Assembly (NCBI RefSeq): GCF_011745365.1
Contig: NW_024468910.1
Coordinates: 5,009,172-5,073,171 of the forward strand
Source of the DNA: Cryphonectria parasitica EP155
Taxonomy: Eukaryota > Ascomycota > Sordariomycetes > Diaporthales > Cryphonectriaceae
Direction: 5' to 3'
Length of the DNA stretch: 64,000 nucleotides
The stretch's first letter is position 1; every line of letters starts with the position of its first letter. Both the position numbers and the translations under genes were made by a program. This document shows, one piece after another, positions 47,274 to 58,665 of this stretch. Under the pieces are notes generated by a model. The model searched no databases. It was not told where the DNA came from and saw only the letters and a list, made by a program, of their open reading frames with translations.

Positions 47274-48055
47274 GTTGGCATGCTATAGAGAATATACTTT
47301 AATCAGCATTATTAAATTGGCTATTCTCGTGGAGTCTCGGCGGCAACAGCCTCGTTTTTGTTTTCTTGTTGATCTCCCATACCAAGTCATTGAAGGGCTA
47401 GCTACTATATTTTAGATGTGGGATGCACGTGTAAAAGTTTTAATATTCTGTTTCCAGCACAACTTGGGCACTTTCCATCCATTGCGAAATTTGAGTGGAT
47501 TTATGAGTTTTTTATCTAGGAGATTAAGATTTACGCTGTAATTACTCACTTTTGCTTGAAAGCCTAGTACTACCGAGTGAGTTCCGTAAAGTGGAGGTGG
47601 AAGTTTCCCAGAGACGCAGAGTCTATACGGAGTTCCTGATGCACAAAAGAGAACAAAGCTGCAGAACCATTCTTCTGGGATCAGAATTGTTCCAAAGACA
47701 GGAAGAGTTGCTAGGTTTTCTTGGCCTCAAGGGCTTGGAGTGCGCTGTTACTACAGAGATAAGTCAACCCTCGTCCGTTGCCTGACCTATGCCAAAGTCG
47801 TACCACTGCAAATGCACACCTAGTAAGTACTTAGTATGTAGCTGAAGCTTTCACCCAACCAAGTCAACCCAATTATCACTAGTCTGCACCTATAATTTAC
47901 ACCCCACACACCCACTCAGATCCAAAAATAGTTACTTCAAGCCTCTACACTGACCCTCCACTCCAAAGCGCAACGCTGCACTTTCCTACTTGTCCCTCCC
48001 GCCATCACGCGCCTCACTTATCGTTGGCATTTTCAGTCGTTGCCTTCTGAGCGCC
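47274..48055. other. Intergenic region, no gene seen
   Basis: This AT-rich spacer between two plus-strand genes has only short frames and no RNA-gene motif. Confidence 0.55.
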
Positions 48056-49181
48056 ATGTCGCACAGCTGCACGAGCTGGGGCTGTTCGGGGCAGCCTTGT
48101 CTCGAGCCACAAGACCAGGAGCCGCTGCCCGTCCTGGAGCCACCAATCGTGGAGCCAGGCCTCACGGCTACACACTTTGATTTTCGGATGCTTCCAGGAG
48201 AGCTTCGCCTGCGAGTCCTCCAGAACACGCACCTGGGGCCACCAGGAACAGGTGGCTATGACGCGTGTTTCGAGGAATTACTTATACTTGACGGGAGACT
48301 GGATGTCGACAATTTCAACCTAGTTGGGCAATTCTCCCTTCCATGGTCTGTCTGCACTTCCACGCCTCGAATTCACCGTCGCTTTACATGATGAATTGAA
48401 ATGCTGAACAAAGGCGGGTGATTGATTACACAGCTCCCATCGTCGTTCCCTGCACGGCTCCAGCACCCCGCCTTGCCGATGCCGCATCCTGCCCATGGCG
48501 CTGTTCCTCGTGGACCGCCAGATGTACCACGAGGCTTCTGAAGTCTTCTACTCGCACGCCCTTTTCGACTTCTACGGCGACGACTTTGGCGTGACCCTGG
48601 CCGTGCTGCGCCTCATCCCCCCAACGTCCCTGCGGCGCCTTCGGCGCATCCAGTTCACCATGACGGTAGCCCAGTGCGACGGCTGGGGTGCCGGCGCGCT
48701 CGCCAGCGGGTATCCCGCCTCGAGCTTCGGCGACATGTCACGCGTGTACTGGCGCGGCGGCCCGCGCCCGGTGTTTGACTACCAGGCCGGCTGGCGGGCC
48801 GTCGTGTCGTATCTGGCCGAGAACGCGGACCTGCCCCGGCTGCGCATCATCGTCGACATGGCCACCAGCGGGTGGTCCTTTTTCGAGGTCAACGATCTGC
48901 TGCTGTGGGACAGTCTTGACTTTGGGTGGTTCCGGTTCGTCTACGACTTCTATCTCGGCGTCGCGACAACCCTGTGCTCGCTCAAGACGCTCGGGTCCGT
49001 CGATCTTGTCCTGTACCCCTTTGGGAAGCTGACGCCGTGGCTGGAACGAGAGATCATGGGTTGCAGGAACGGGTATGGGAGCCTCGAGCAACTGGAGCGG
49101 CAATGTTTTGGCCATCATATCCCGTCCTGGCACAGTATGGATCTGAGGCTGGAGGGGTCCAACTATCATCCAGATCCATAG
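48056..49181 (+). CDS. F-box-like protein, unknown substrate
   Basis: Two exons, 48056-48345 and 48434-49181, joined at a Cys codon (FSLP-C-SHRRSLHG), give 345 residues. FRMLPGELRLRVLQNTHLGP resembles the start of a fungal F-box (LPxELRxxIL). LFLVDRQMYHEASEVFYSHA is the pattern that usually follows in fungal F-box-like/2EXR proteins. The remainder is Leu- and aromatic-rich without repeats, with no signal peptide or membrane segment. If the F-box is real it would link an unknown target to an SCF ubiquitin ligase, but the box is short and degenerate. The acceptor is TACACAG ending at 48433. Confidence 0.7.
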
Positions 49182-49719
49182 ATACTGTGTTGGCTTGTTT
49201 TGCCTAGATGGCGAGCCTGAGTAATTGCCTGTTGCGCAGCCGAGAGTGCCATGGGCACTACGGCCTTGTCATTGATACAAATAAATTCAGAGCTACTTGA
49301 AACAGAGGTTTTTTGGAATTTCTAACACAGGGGAAGAAGGAAATAAGAAGAAAAGAAGAAAAAGGACAAAAGACAAAACGTACAACACCGGGTATTCGCT
49401 AATGGTCACCCACTTAACTACTAATCCGGCCCTTAGTGGCTTATTTAGGGGAGAGCAGACGGGATCCCAAGTTCTCCACTAGGTATGGTCGTACGTGATG
49501 TGGTTTGTTGTAATGAGGTTTATATTTGACAGTTAAATGCAGTCTCGAGGGAACGTTCTTATAAAACTTCTCCACCCTTACCGTCCCCCTTTCAGTGTCC
49601 TCGTCCATAGAAGTTCTTCTTCAGTAACTCAACTTCTTAAAGGGATGACATTGATCCTCTCCATTCAGTCAACTGGACCTCTCTATGACCAGACCAATTT
49701 CCACTTTCTTCCTCCCCTA
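49182..49719. other. Convergent intergenic spacer
   Basis: 3' flanks of the F-box-like gene and the minus-strand membrane protein gene. An A-rich stretch lies at 49330-49380. No gene is seen. Confidence 0.55.
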
Positions 49720-50391
49720 TCATGACCACTCTTTTACCACCTTGACCCAGTGGTGGACGCGATACATCTCCAGAAAAACACACGCCAGTCCAGCCCCCTC
49801 GGAGAGGACAACCATGTACCATGCCGCCACGAGCTGCGAGCAGATGTTGACGCCTTGATAGACGAAGTCCGGCGAGCCGAGGCAACTGGTCATCGCTCAT
49901 TGCGCGGAAGGCATACTGTGTGTGACAGTATCAGTCAAACTAGTGCTTCATAAGAGGGAGGAGTGGACTTTGAAGAGAAGAAAGAAGATTAGAAATAATT
50001 ACTCACAAGCAAACATAACCACCACCGCAATTAAAGAACAAATCTCAAGAAAAATAGGCAAAATCCAAGCACACCAAGGCCTCTTCTTCTCCCTCTCCTC
50101 CCAGTCGTCCGGCCCACCCTCCATCGTATCGCTCTTAATCCAGCCAGGAAGAACTATCGTGGAAAGCTTGTTGAGAAAATTGTGCCTGTCGTACGGGTCT
50201 ATGTTTTGAGTAAGTACCTGAATTCCTCGGATGAGTAGGACAGTGCGGAATTTCCTAGGTTTGATATCTTGGTATCTTTCGATATTGCTTGAGCGAGGAT
50301 GGTGTTCTGGGCCGGGAATCTCTCTTTCCGCGTTGGGTGGCATGTCTTCTGGATCTGATCGCTCGATGAATCTTGACGCTCCGAGGACCAT
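49720..50391 (-). CDS. Small membrane protein, unrecognised
   Basis: Exon 1 is 50007-50391, with donor CTT/GTGAGT. Exon 2 is probably 49720-49895, with an acceptor ending GCAATGAG, giving about 186 residues; an alternative acceptor at 49854 also keeps frame. Exon 1 is hydrophilic (PPNAEREIPGPEHHPRSS), then has a membrane segment, LPIFLEICSLIAVVVMF. Exon 2 reads VYQGVNICSQLVAAWYMVVL and AGLACVFLEMYRVHHWVKVV before the stop, which looks like further membrane helix. The family is unknown. Splice choice is the main uncertainty. Confidence 0.45.
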
Positions 50392-50992
50392 GTTTTAGAG
50401 GTAAGAGGACTTGTAAAGGACAATGGTGAGTTCTTTCGTCATAAGATTAAGTCCTGAATTCTGTCGTGGACAAGAAAGTTATGGTATTAAGTAAGTAGAA
50501 CGAGGCGTTGAAGTCGTTAGCTCTCTGTTACGGAGAGATCGGGTTATGTGAGGTCAAGCGCTCAGTATTAAATTTATCGTTGCTGGTAGAAAGGCAGCCC
50601 TCATAGAAGGGAGGAGAATATCTAAGTAGGTTTGCCTTGAACACCTCTTGAAGTAACACAAATATAATTGCCGGATTATTGTAGCCCATAACACTGCATC
50701 AGTCACAATCACAAGCATGACTGGTGAAAGAGGCGTGTGGGCGTTACGTTGTTACTTTGCATAGTTTTCAGGACAAATCATTGATTACTCACAAATGCAA
50801 GTGAGCCCTGACAGTGTGTGGTGCTCATGCTTTTCTGAGACGGTGTCCTCCGGTAATCACGGCGAATCGCTTCGTGTGCGGTGTGCTTTTTCTGCTGGTA
50901 AAGACGTCGGGACTTTGCATAAGAGAATAACTGCGATGCACGTGTGAATTCTTTGCCAAGGTGAGGCACCCCCTTCCTGAACAGACCACTAA
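50392..50992. other. Intergenic spacer, no gene seen
   Basis: Lies between two minus-strand genes. Composition is mixed and frames are short. Confidence 0.55.
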
Positions 50993-53193
50993 TCACAACC
51001 ACCTCTCCAGAAAGTTCAACCCATCCAGCTGTGCCGGCCCACCCGCCGGAGTCTGCGCCCGGAATTGCGGATCCAAAATAAAGCCAAGATCATCAATGGC
51101 ATTCTCCCCTTCCCAGTTCGTCGACAGAAAATTGAAGTACTGATCCTCGAACGAGCTCGTCTCAGGCTGCTCGAAAGGGTCGTTACCCTTGGGCGCCAAA
51201 TGGCCTGCACTGCTAGACTCTCTAGACACGGCAGCCGGTGATCTGGCCGTGTTGATCTTGTCGTCACGATTGGTATCGGTGCCACCGCCGCCGAGACGCC
51301 TTGCTATCGACTCGTCGAGGTATTGCAAAAAGAGATCGAGAACGGTGTTGTTGATGCGCCAAGACTTTTGCACCTCCTTCAGGCCCAGGAGGCAGATCTG
51401 AGCACGGTTTTCTGCGAGTCTCCTGCCGACACCGTTGGCCGTCTTGAGGCTGATAGAGTGAATGCAGAGTGCAGCGAATAGGCTGGTGATGAGGTGCATC
51501 TGGCCGTACTGATGCTGCGTGTGAGCTTACTGTGGCGTAATGATTGACAACACTCATGAATTTGGGTCTCTAATTGAGTGGAAGAATTTACCTGCAAGGT
51601 CTTCTTATCGAGCATGTCTTCTGCGATCCTGCTGACCTGACTTGCCGCGCCGAGAGCTGCCTGTGTGTCCTGTTCATCATGCCGCAGAAACCCGTTGCGA
51701 TGTATCAAGATGCGCAGGTGATTGTACGCCAGATGAATGAGGCAGGTCCACACAGAAGGAGTATCCTCGCCCGAAATCTTGGTCACCTCGATCGGAAGAC
51801 TGTCCTTCCACTCGCCCAGCGATACCTGCAGATGCGCGACTTCTTCCTGTGCCGTGGGAATCCTCCCGGGGATGAAGTGGATGTCGATGACCCTGCCGAG
51901 CAGCCGCGCCAGCTCGACCATCTTGACGGGATAGATCAGGTGCTCTGCTGTAGGAGAGCCGAGCCCCGTGAGCGGACTGCCGTCTTGGTCATGTTGTAGA
52001 TCGGCGCTGGTCAGGGGCTCGATATCGCAGTCTTCGTCCCTGATCCTCATAGGTAGGCCAAGCGATGCGGCCGACTGCCTCTCGCGGACGTAGACGGACC
52101 ACCATATTCTCCTGCGTATCCGTGCCATCCTTGGATCCCTGGTGGTGAGCTTGGTCGACCGGTGCAGCCCGCACGTCTCGGCCAGGGTGATGACCACCCC
52201 CAGCCAGTACCGCACATCCCGCACGTCGGACGACTCGCCGCGCCAGAAGCTCATGAGAAACAGCCCCTGAATGAGCGTGATCTGGTCCCGCTCCCAGTCT
52301 GCGTGGAACAACAGCCGAGCCCGGGTGTACAGGAGTGACTTGGCCTCGGAGCGGTCTCGGAAGCCCATCGCCACGATGGCTTCCTCGTCACACCACGTCG
52401 CGCCGATGAAAAGCATGGCCTGGAGGAGCAAGGGCGAGATGTCCATAGTCGTGAGCCGTCGAGCGATGCTGGGACGGTCCAGGACAGGGAAACAGGGGTG
52501 AAACCATCGAAAGTAGGCGTGGATGACGGGCAAACAGGTCTGCAGGCTCGGAAAGGTGAGGGCGCCCTCGTCTCTGAGGTAGCGCTCGGTTCCCTGGCTG
52601 AGATGGATGATGCCTGCTGAGGGCGAGGAGTTGGAAGGCTGTTCATGTTGTTGTTGGGTGGACTGGGGCGTTGATAAAGCCGTGTTGATGGGGAAAGAGA
52701 GGCGGCCCTTGTCAGCACTAAGCTGTGCTCCTGGCCTCCTCGACGGCACGAGCGTGAGGAAATTCGACTCGCCAAAGAAGAGACTGCCGCTTGCTGCCGA
52801 GGAGGAAGAGATGCTGGAGGCACCGGCGACTGATGATCCTGCCACCACCGTCCCTGGCGTTCCTGACCCTGTTGGCTGCGCCGTAGGAGTTCCTGGTCGT
52901 CCATCGTCAAGACTCGACGGCCCTCTCCTCCTCGTCCCTCGTCGTGATACCACGGCAGGATCCCGACTGGCCAGCAATCGAGAAGGGCCTGATGAGCCCA
53001 CATCCTTGACGCTGCTGTTTTGGCGAGGCTTGCGTGGATATCTGCCTCTCTTGGAGGGCAGGATGATACAGTCGGACTGGCCAGTTTCGCAATTGGAGCA
53101 CGGGTGCTTCTGCATCACGTCGCAGCGCACGCGGCGGAGGTTGCACTCTTTGCAGGCATGCTTGGCCCGCGAGCGCTTGTGGCTGGCGTTCAT
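50993..53193 (-). CDS. Zn2Cys6 fungal-specific transcription factor
   Basis: Two exons, 51592-53193 and 50993-51508, joined in phase 0 (DKKTLQ / YGQMHLITSLF), give 705 residues. The N-terminal binuclear zinc cluster is ACKECNLRRVRCDVMQK then CSNCETGQSDC (residues 14-42), with basic residues on both sides, expected to bind CGG-type half-sites. A Ser/Thr/Pro-rich linker follows. The middle homology domain starts near VIHAYFRWFHPCFPVLDRP and includes LIQGLFLMSFW, YWLGVVITLAETCGLHR and RIRRRIWWSVYVRER. Its layout resembles the cutinase/fatty-acid regulators of the CTF1/FarA group, though I cannot place it in that group with certainty. Target genes are unknown. It lies 8.7 kb from the acyl-CoA catabolic cluster. 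Confidence 0.92.
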
Positions 53194-53797
53194 GACGTCA
53201 AGCGAGAGCCTCTCATCTCATCCACGCAAACAGTTTAAAAAAGCTGTGAAATGAAAGTCTCCTATGTCTGGTCGAAGCTGAGGAGGAGAAAGGAGCAAGT
53301 CAGTCCTTGGTGACGACATGTGGTCTCTCTCCCCTCAAGGAAATCAGTTACTTAGAAGGCGCCATGGAAGTGTGATAGAGTAGTCTTTCCTCTCTAAGTA
53401 CCAGGCCGAGTATGAAGACTGCGTTAAAACTTCGAAAGATACTGTGGCCACAATTATCAACCTGAGGAGAAAAGTCAATTTGAATGACGGGCAAAATTAA
53501 GGAATACATGTATATACCAAAGAAGAAGAGAATTGACCAAGCATGCACTGGGAAATGGTAACACTTGAGAAGTCGTCGCGTTGGCCGAGGACGGCTTGGA
53601 GGGGGCGGATGGTTCCTTCGGCTCCTCAGCTCGGCCACTACAGCGCCGTCCCTCGGCTCATGCTCTTCAACTAATCAACTAACCAATCCTCCTCCTTGTG
53701 ACTCTCTCTGATATTATTCCCATCCCCACCTCCCCTTCTCCAAAGACAAAGAAAAAAAAAGAAAAAAAAGGGCCCTGTCAGCCAGCGACAAAAAGAG
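53194..53797. other. Divergent intergenic region
   Basis: Promoter region between the Zn2Cys6 gene (minus) and the Nudix gene (plus). It ends in an A-rich run just before the Nudix start. No gene is seen. Confidence 0.6.
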
Positions 53798-55388
53798 ATG
53801 ACAGGCACCATAGAAGAGGAAGAGAATCTGTCAAACGGACACATCTCAGATCCACCAGCACACGCAGAACAGGACGACACGCTCACATCAGCCACAGAAG
53901 CAGTAGAAGTCGAGAGTATCATCGAGAGCATCAGGGAGGCATCATCCTCTGCTGCCGCCACTGGAGAAGCTGCTACTACTACTACGTCACCGCTGCCGCC
54001 TAGGACCGGCTCTTCGTCTCCACAGCAGCTAGACGACGAGCTTGACGAGGGCGCATATTGGGACCTGCCAAGCATGGCACCTCTCAATGCAGCCTCTGCT
54101 GTCAGTATTATATGATATCTATCTGATGAGTGTCCAGCCTGGCTACACATGTGACATGCTTGGGCCAGGCCACAGGAACCGAAAAGAAAACAAGTCATGA
54201 GCAGTATACTAACAAGATCCCAGGCCGCAGTGGCACGTCTACGCGCCTTCAGACCGCCGCCGTTCCCCTTGTGGGACAGGCTCCCTCTCAGCCGGAGGGC
54301 GGCCGTACTCATTCTGCTTTACGCCGATAGGCGGGGGAACTTGCGGGTGGTCCTCACCATGCGTGCCGCTACCTTGAGGAGCTTCTCTGGTTCGTGATTG
54401 TCTATTCTCCCCCCTTTGGGCGCTGTGGCTGTCATTGTGAGAGAGGCGAGAAAAGCTGACGATGCTTATGTCTCTCGTATAAACTAGGTCACGCGGCATT
54501 CCCAGGAGGCAAAGCAGATACTCTAGAAGAGACACCATGTACGCCCTCCCTCCCTTCTTTTGCCCTCTGTGTTTTCAATCCAGCACACGGGAGAAATTGT
54601 ATGAGACTATGTATGCCACAATGGCTAACCTTGCCCTCACTGTTCTCGCTCCCAAAACATTAGACCAGATAGCCAGACGTGAAGCCTGGGAAGAAATAGG
54701 GCTTCCCGTAGACGACACCAAGATCCCCGCCCCTTTTCGCATAGAACACCTCTGCTGCCTCCCCCACAGCCTTGCCAAAACCGAGCTGGCTGTCCGCCCG
54801 TGCGTTGCCCTCCTGCACTCGGACGACCAGCCTGCTGGCGCCGGCGGTGCAGCACAGCCCTCCCCCACCGTCGACGAGAGCCTGATGCCGCGTCTTGACC
54901 CCAAGGAAGTCGCGGCTGTCTTCTCGGGCCCATTGCACAACTTCCTCCTGGCGGAGGACGAGGTTCTGCCAGGGGATAGGGAGAGGGGGGTTCAAATCCC
55001 CCCTGGAAAGTGGTACGAGGGAAAGTGGATCGAGTTTAAGGACGTGCCCTGGCGGGCGCACTACTTCTATGTCCCTGTCACCCACCAGCGCGTGACGAAG
55101 CCCAAGGAGCGCGAGGACGGCCTGGCTGCGCTGGCGGAGAGCGTGGAGGAGCAGGAGGAGGAGGCTGCGCGGTATATGGTGTGGGGGATGACAGGGCGCA
55201 TGCTGGTCGACACAGCGAGGATCGCGTATGGGGAGGAGCCTGAGTTTGAGCATAACAAGCATTACGGCGACGAGGCACTGCTGGAGGCGTTGGCCGGCGC
55301 GGGTAAACTGTATGAAAAGAAGCGCAGGCCCGAGGGGGAGATGGCTCCAGAGGAGGTAAAGAAGGCTAAAGACGGCAGTAGGATGTGA
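53798..55388 (+). CDS. Nudix hydrolase, CoA-diphosphatase type (PCD1-like)
   Basis: Four exons: 53798-54100, 54224-54389, 54488-54538 and 54664-55388, all phase-consistent, giving 414 residues. After an acidic, Ser/Thr-rich N-terminus the catalytic part runs RLRAFRPPPFPLWDRLPLSR, AAVLILLYADRRGNLRVVL and LRSFSG-HAAFPGGK. The Nudix box is assembled over the last two introns: GGKADTLEET-PY-QIARREAWEEIGLP, with the metal-binding REAWEE intact. The spacing between the first Gly and Glu is one residue off the classic consensus, as in several CoA-diphosphatases. Family members hydrolyse CoA or oxidised CoA at the diphosphate, often in peroxisomes; the C-terminus (DGSRM) is not a clear PTS1. The tiny 51-nt exon 3 is fixed by the need to continue the box. 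Confidence 0.88.
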
Positions 55389-55740
55389 TATTTCTTGTTT
55401 CCTATTGCCAAAGAGGACGGCGGTGTGTGTGCGAATAGACGTTGCCCCTGAATAAATTCTGCTAGATGGCTGATTATGTTTGGGATATCGGTTACTCTTT
55501 GACATAGATGCATAGATGCTGTATTGAAATGTCCAATCATTTCGAGACCAGAGGCAGCGAAGAGAGAAAACACTGCCCATAGGCCGACAAAAAAAACAGC
55601 AAGCCCCCAACAACAATAACAACAGACCTGCTGAATGCTGAAAACCTCGTCATACGCTTGATGACTGACGCTCTTGTACCGAAGAAGAGAAGAGAGGAGT
55701 GAGAAACTGCTTGGTATCAAGGCTTCCCTATCCTCTTACC
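55389..55740. other. Convergent spacer
   Basis: This 352-nt stretch lies between the Nudix and copper-transporter stop codons and holds both 3' flanks. No gene is seen. Confidence 0.6.
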
Positions 55741-56770
55741 CTAATGGCACTGCGTCTCTCTTGTGACCGAAGTCTGGTCCCCAAAGGTCAAATAGCCAAA
55801 GAATGCCCCCAGCGTCACGGCCACCATCACCCAGCCGTTATAAGTCATGAATACCAACCTACAAATTTACACACGCACACCTCTTCGTCAGCATCTTGTC
55901 TCCCCTTTCTTTCTTCTTCTTTCTTCTTCCCCCCCCCCCCCCCGGCATAGTCAGAGGGGCGAAATACTCACATCAGCATGAACGCATAAAAAGTCTGTAA
56001 CGCATACAGAACCGCCTTGACCACGCGCACCCGCTGGTTAACCTGCGCCTTGTTCTGCCCTGTCGCCCACGCCAGCGGCGTCGTCTCAGTAATCGTGTCG
56101 CCTCGGGTTTCTCGGTAAGCTTCTTTTGCAGAGAGCAACAGAACGCAACGTGATGCAGCAAAGAGGAAGGAGGTTGGAGAAGGGTGGGGGGGAGGGGTTG
56201 GAACGCGGAACGGGGGGAGGTGCGCGCAACTCCCCTCCTCTGAGATCATGTAATTGTTCTCGAGCAGAAGAGAATGTGTGCTTTGTGGGGGTGGAATAAG
56301 GGTGTGTTCGGTTGTGTGTGTGTGTGTGTGTGTGTGTGATCAGGTTACGAGCGAGAGAAACTCACTCGGAACAGATTCCATCCTCTTGTTCATAGCAATC
56401 TCGTACCGCCTCGTGCCGGCGCGCAGGGCCTCGTAGCCCATCCCGATCAGGACGACGGCGAGGAGGGAGAAGATGAGGCCCACGGTGGACCGGATGTGCC
56501 AGGACTCGAAGACGATGCAGAGGTTGGTCGTATCCCAAGTGAAGTGCATCTGTGGAAACGGGAGGACGAAGTTGTCCCCATTGTCAGCATCGGTCTTCTT
56601 ATCGTTTCCACGCCACAGAAATGACCTCTAGTAGAGGAAATAAGGAGGGGGAGAGAGAGAAGAGGGCGCTTCTTCCTTACATCCATACGACACATGGCGG
56701 GCATGTCGTGGCCGCCGTGGCCGGGCATGTCCATATCGCCGTGGTCCATCATGTGGTGTGCGTGATCCAT
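55741..56770 (-). CDS. CTR-family copper transporter
   Basis: Four exons: 56681-56770, 56366-56549, 55972-56122 and 55741-55858, give 180 residues. The extracellular or luminal N-terminus is Met/His-rich (MDHAHHMMDHGDMDMPGHGG), the copper-collecting part of CTR proteins. MHFTWDTTNLCIVFESW leads into TM1 (VGLIFSLLAVVLIGMGYEAL). A hydrophilic loop follows, then TM2 with the MxxxM-like pattern AFMLMLVFM, rebuilt across an intron, and TM3 with the packing motif GAFFG. The trimeric pore family takes up Cu(I). The short length resembles vacuolar or low-affinity CTR2 types; the location is uncertain. The exon 3 acceptor reads AAGAAG, so two isoforms differing by one residue are possible. Confidence 0.92.
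55930..55943. repeat. Poly-C tract in the copper-transporter intron
   Basis: A run of about 14 C lies in the third intron of the copper-transporter gene, on the plus strand. A GT run is at 56312-56338 in the neighbouring intron. Confidence 0.85.
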
Positions 56771-57717
56771 GGTGTCGCTGTCGTTGTCGGTAGCAAGGAG
56801 ATGCCAAGTTTAACCAATGCTTTGTCATAAACTTAACAGGACGGGACGGGACGGACGGAAAAGGAATGTAAACAACTGAGAAGAGGAAATGATTGAGAAT
56901 GACAACAAAGAAGAACGAAACGCTTCACGTTTTGGGAGTGCTATGAAGGGAGGGCAGGGCAGCAGCGCCGACACGCATCGACATCAGCCGGTAAGTGGTG
57001 TCGGCGTCGGTGGAGACCCTTCCAGGCACGCTGGCCCGTAATTTGCTCAAACCTGCGCGAGGCTATGGCGGGCGGGTGTGGTATGTCGCAGGTGTACTGG
57101 CGTGGCTGCTGACGTTGCACTACAAGTAATGTACAGTACCTATGCGAGCTATAGTAGCACTTCCCACAGTGGGCTTACACCCCTACCGAAGTGCTAAGTC
57201 AGCACCGTGTTCAGGGGTCCATTTAAAGAGGATGATGCAGTAAGTAGGGTAGCCTTGGCGTCCGTGCGGGATGCGGATTTACGGGATAACACTTCGCAGG
57301 CCAGGGCCATGTGGGAGCAGGTCCGTTCACGACAACAATAATCATGATGCGGAATAATGCTGGCCCTGAGAGGACTTTCTCACTGCCAAGAAGAAGAAAA
57401 AGTTCCCTCCTAAAATGAGCTGTGCTGCGTTCACGATAAGGGGCCACACAGTACTTACAGTCATGACACGTGGTCAACCGACATATAGCGGCTCAAAGAG
57501 CGTGAATTGCTTAAACGAGCTTGATGAGATTGTATGGTCATAGATGTCATCAATGGTAAGAATGAAGCCTTACTCGAGGTACGGGCAGTTGAGGGAAAGG
57601 GGGTAATTCATCCGAAAAATGGTATCTGTATAAAAAGTCTATGCGTAGTGATTCCCAAAATACACATACAGAAAACACAATCTAGCCACATCCTGTCTCT
57701 GTGACTTGGTGCTACTT
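56771..57717. other. Intergenic region, no gene seen
   Basis: Promoter side of the copper transporter and 3' flank of the FAHD1-like gene, both on the minus strand. No copper-regulator site could be asserted with confidence. Confidence 0.5.
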
Positions 57718-58665
57718 TTATGTCTCAGCAAACACGTAGGCTGACTTGCTCTCCGCCACCGGCACCTCCATCGCCGCCTCCTCCAGCTCCTTGCCGTCCA
57801 CCCTAATACCAGCAGTCATCACCTCGCCCGGCAGCACGGGGCCGACGCCCTTGGGGGTGCCAGTAATGACAATGTCGCCCTCCTCGAGCGTCATGACCTT
57901 GGAGATGTCGCTCAGCACACGGGGGATCTGGAACAGGAACAGGTTGGTCGAGTCCTCCTGGCGCGTCTCGCCGTTCACCTTGAGCCAGATCTCAATGTTG
58001 TGCGGGTCTGGGATCTTGGACTTGGGGATCACCTTGCTGACGGGCAGGAAGGTGTCGAATCCCTTGGAGATGTCCCAGGGGAGACCCTTCTTCTTGGCCT
58101 CCTCCTGAATGTTGCGCGCAGTCATGTCAATTGACAGCGCATAGCCTGGTTGGTGTCTGTGGTCAGTACATGCAATATAGCTACTCATGCTGTGAAAATC
58201 ATGATATTTGATGGGCAAGACTCACTGTCAATGGCATCGAATGCGGCCTTCTCGTCCGAAGCATCAAGGTCTGTGACCTTCTTGCCAATTATGAGAGCCA
58301 GCTCGATCTCATAGTGCAGGTTTACGCCCTTGGGCGCGATGACAGGGCCCTCACCGGGCTGGAGAAGTGTGGTGGGAGGCTTGAGGAAGAAAAAAGGCTG
58401 CTTTGGCCTCACGTTGTTAAGTTCCTTCACATGGTCCCTGTTGCAGAGAGAAGAAAGACTTATCAGTATTATTCGTGAGGGTGTGTGTTTGTGAACGCCA
58501 TCATCGACAAGACAGACAACTCCTCATCCTGCTGAGCTATTTTTCTTGAAGAAGGGGCCTGGGAACAAGCTCTTGCACTCACGCGTAGTTGCGGCCAATG
58601 CAGACAATCTTGCTGGGTCTCTTAACAGTAGCCATGGTGGACAATGCTCTTCGAAATGCGTTCAT
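57718..58665 (-). CDS. FAHD1-like acylpyruvase / oxaloacetate decarboxylase
   Basis: Exons are 58583-58665, 58226-58437 and 57718-58145, giving 240 residues from the first ATG or 230 from the in-frame ATG at 58635. Family members hydrolyse acylpyruvates or decarboxylate oxaloacetate with a Mg ion. Motifs: IVCIGRNYADHVKELNN; KPPTTLLQPGEGPVIAPKG; HYEIELALIIGKKV, where the Glu pair binds the metal; YALSIDMTARNIQ; KKKGLPWDISKGFDTFLPVS; and DIVITGTPKGVGPVLPGE. The longer start adds MNAFRRALST, a short basic amphipathic leader expected to target mitochondria; the shorter form would be cytosolic. Both introns fall at phase-consistent, well-formed GTGAGT donors. Confidence 0.92.

Noticed and set aside
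54985..55005. Possible tRNA B-box (GGTTCAAATCCC)
   Set aside because: It lies inside the Nudix coding exon and has no A-box or cloverleaf.
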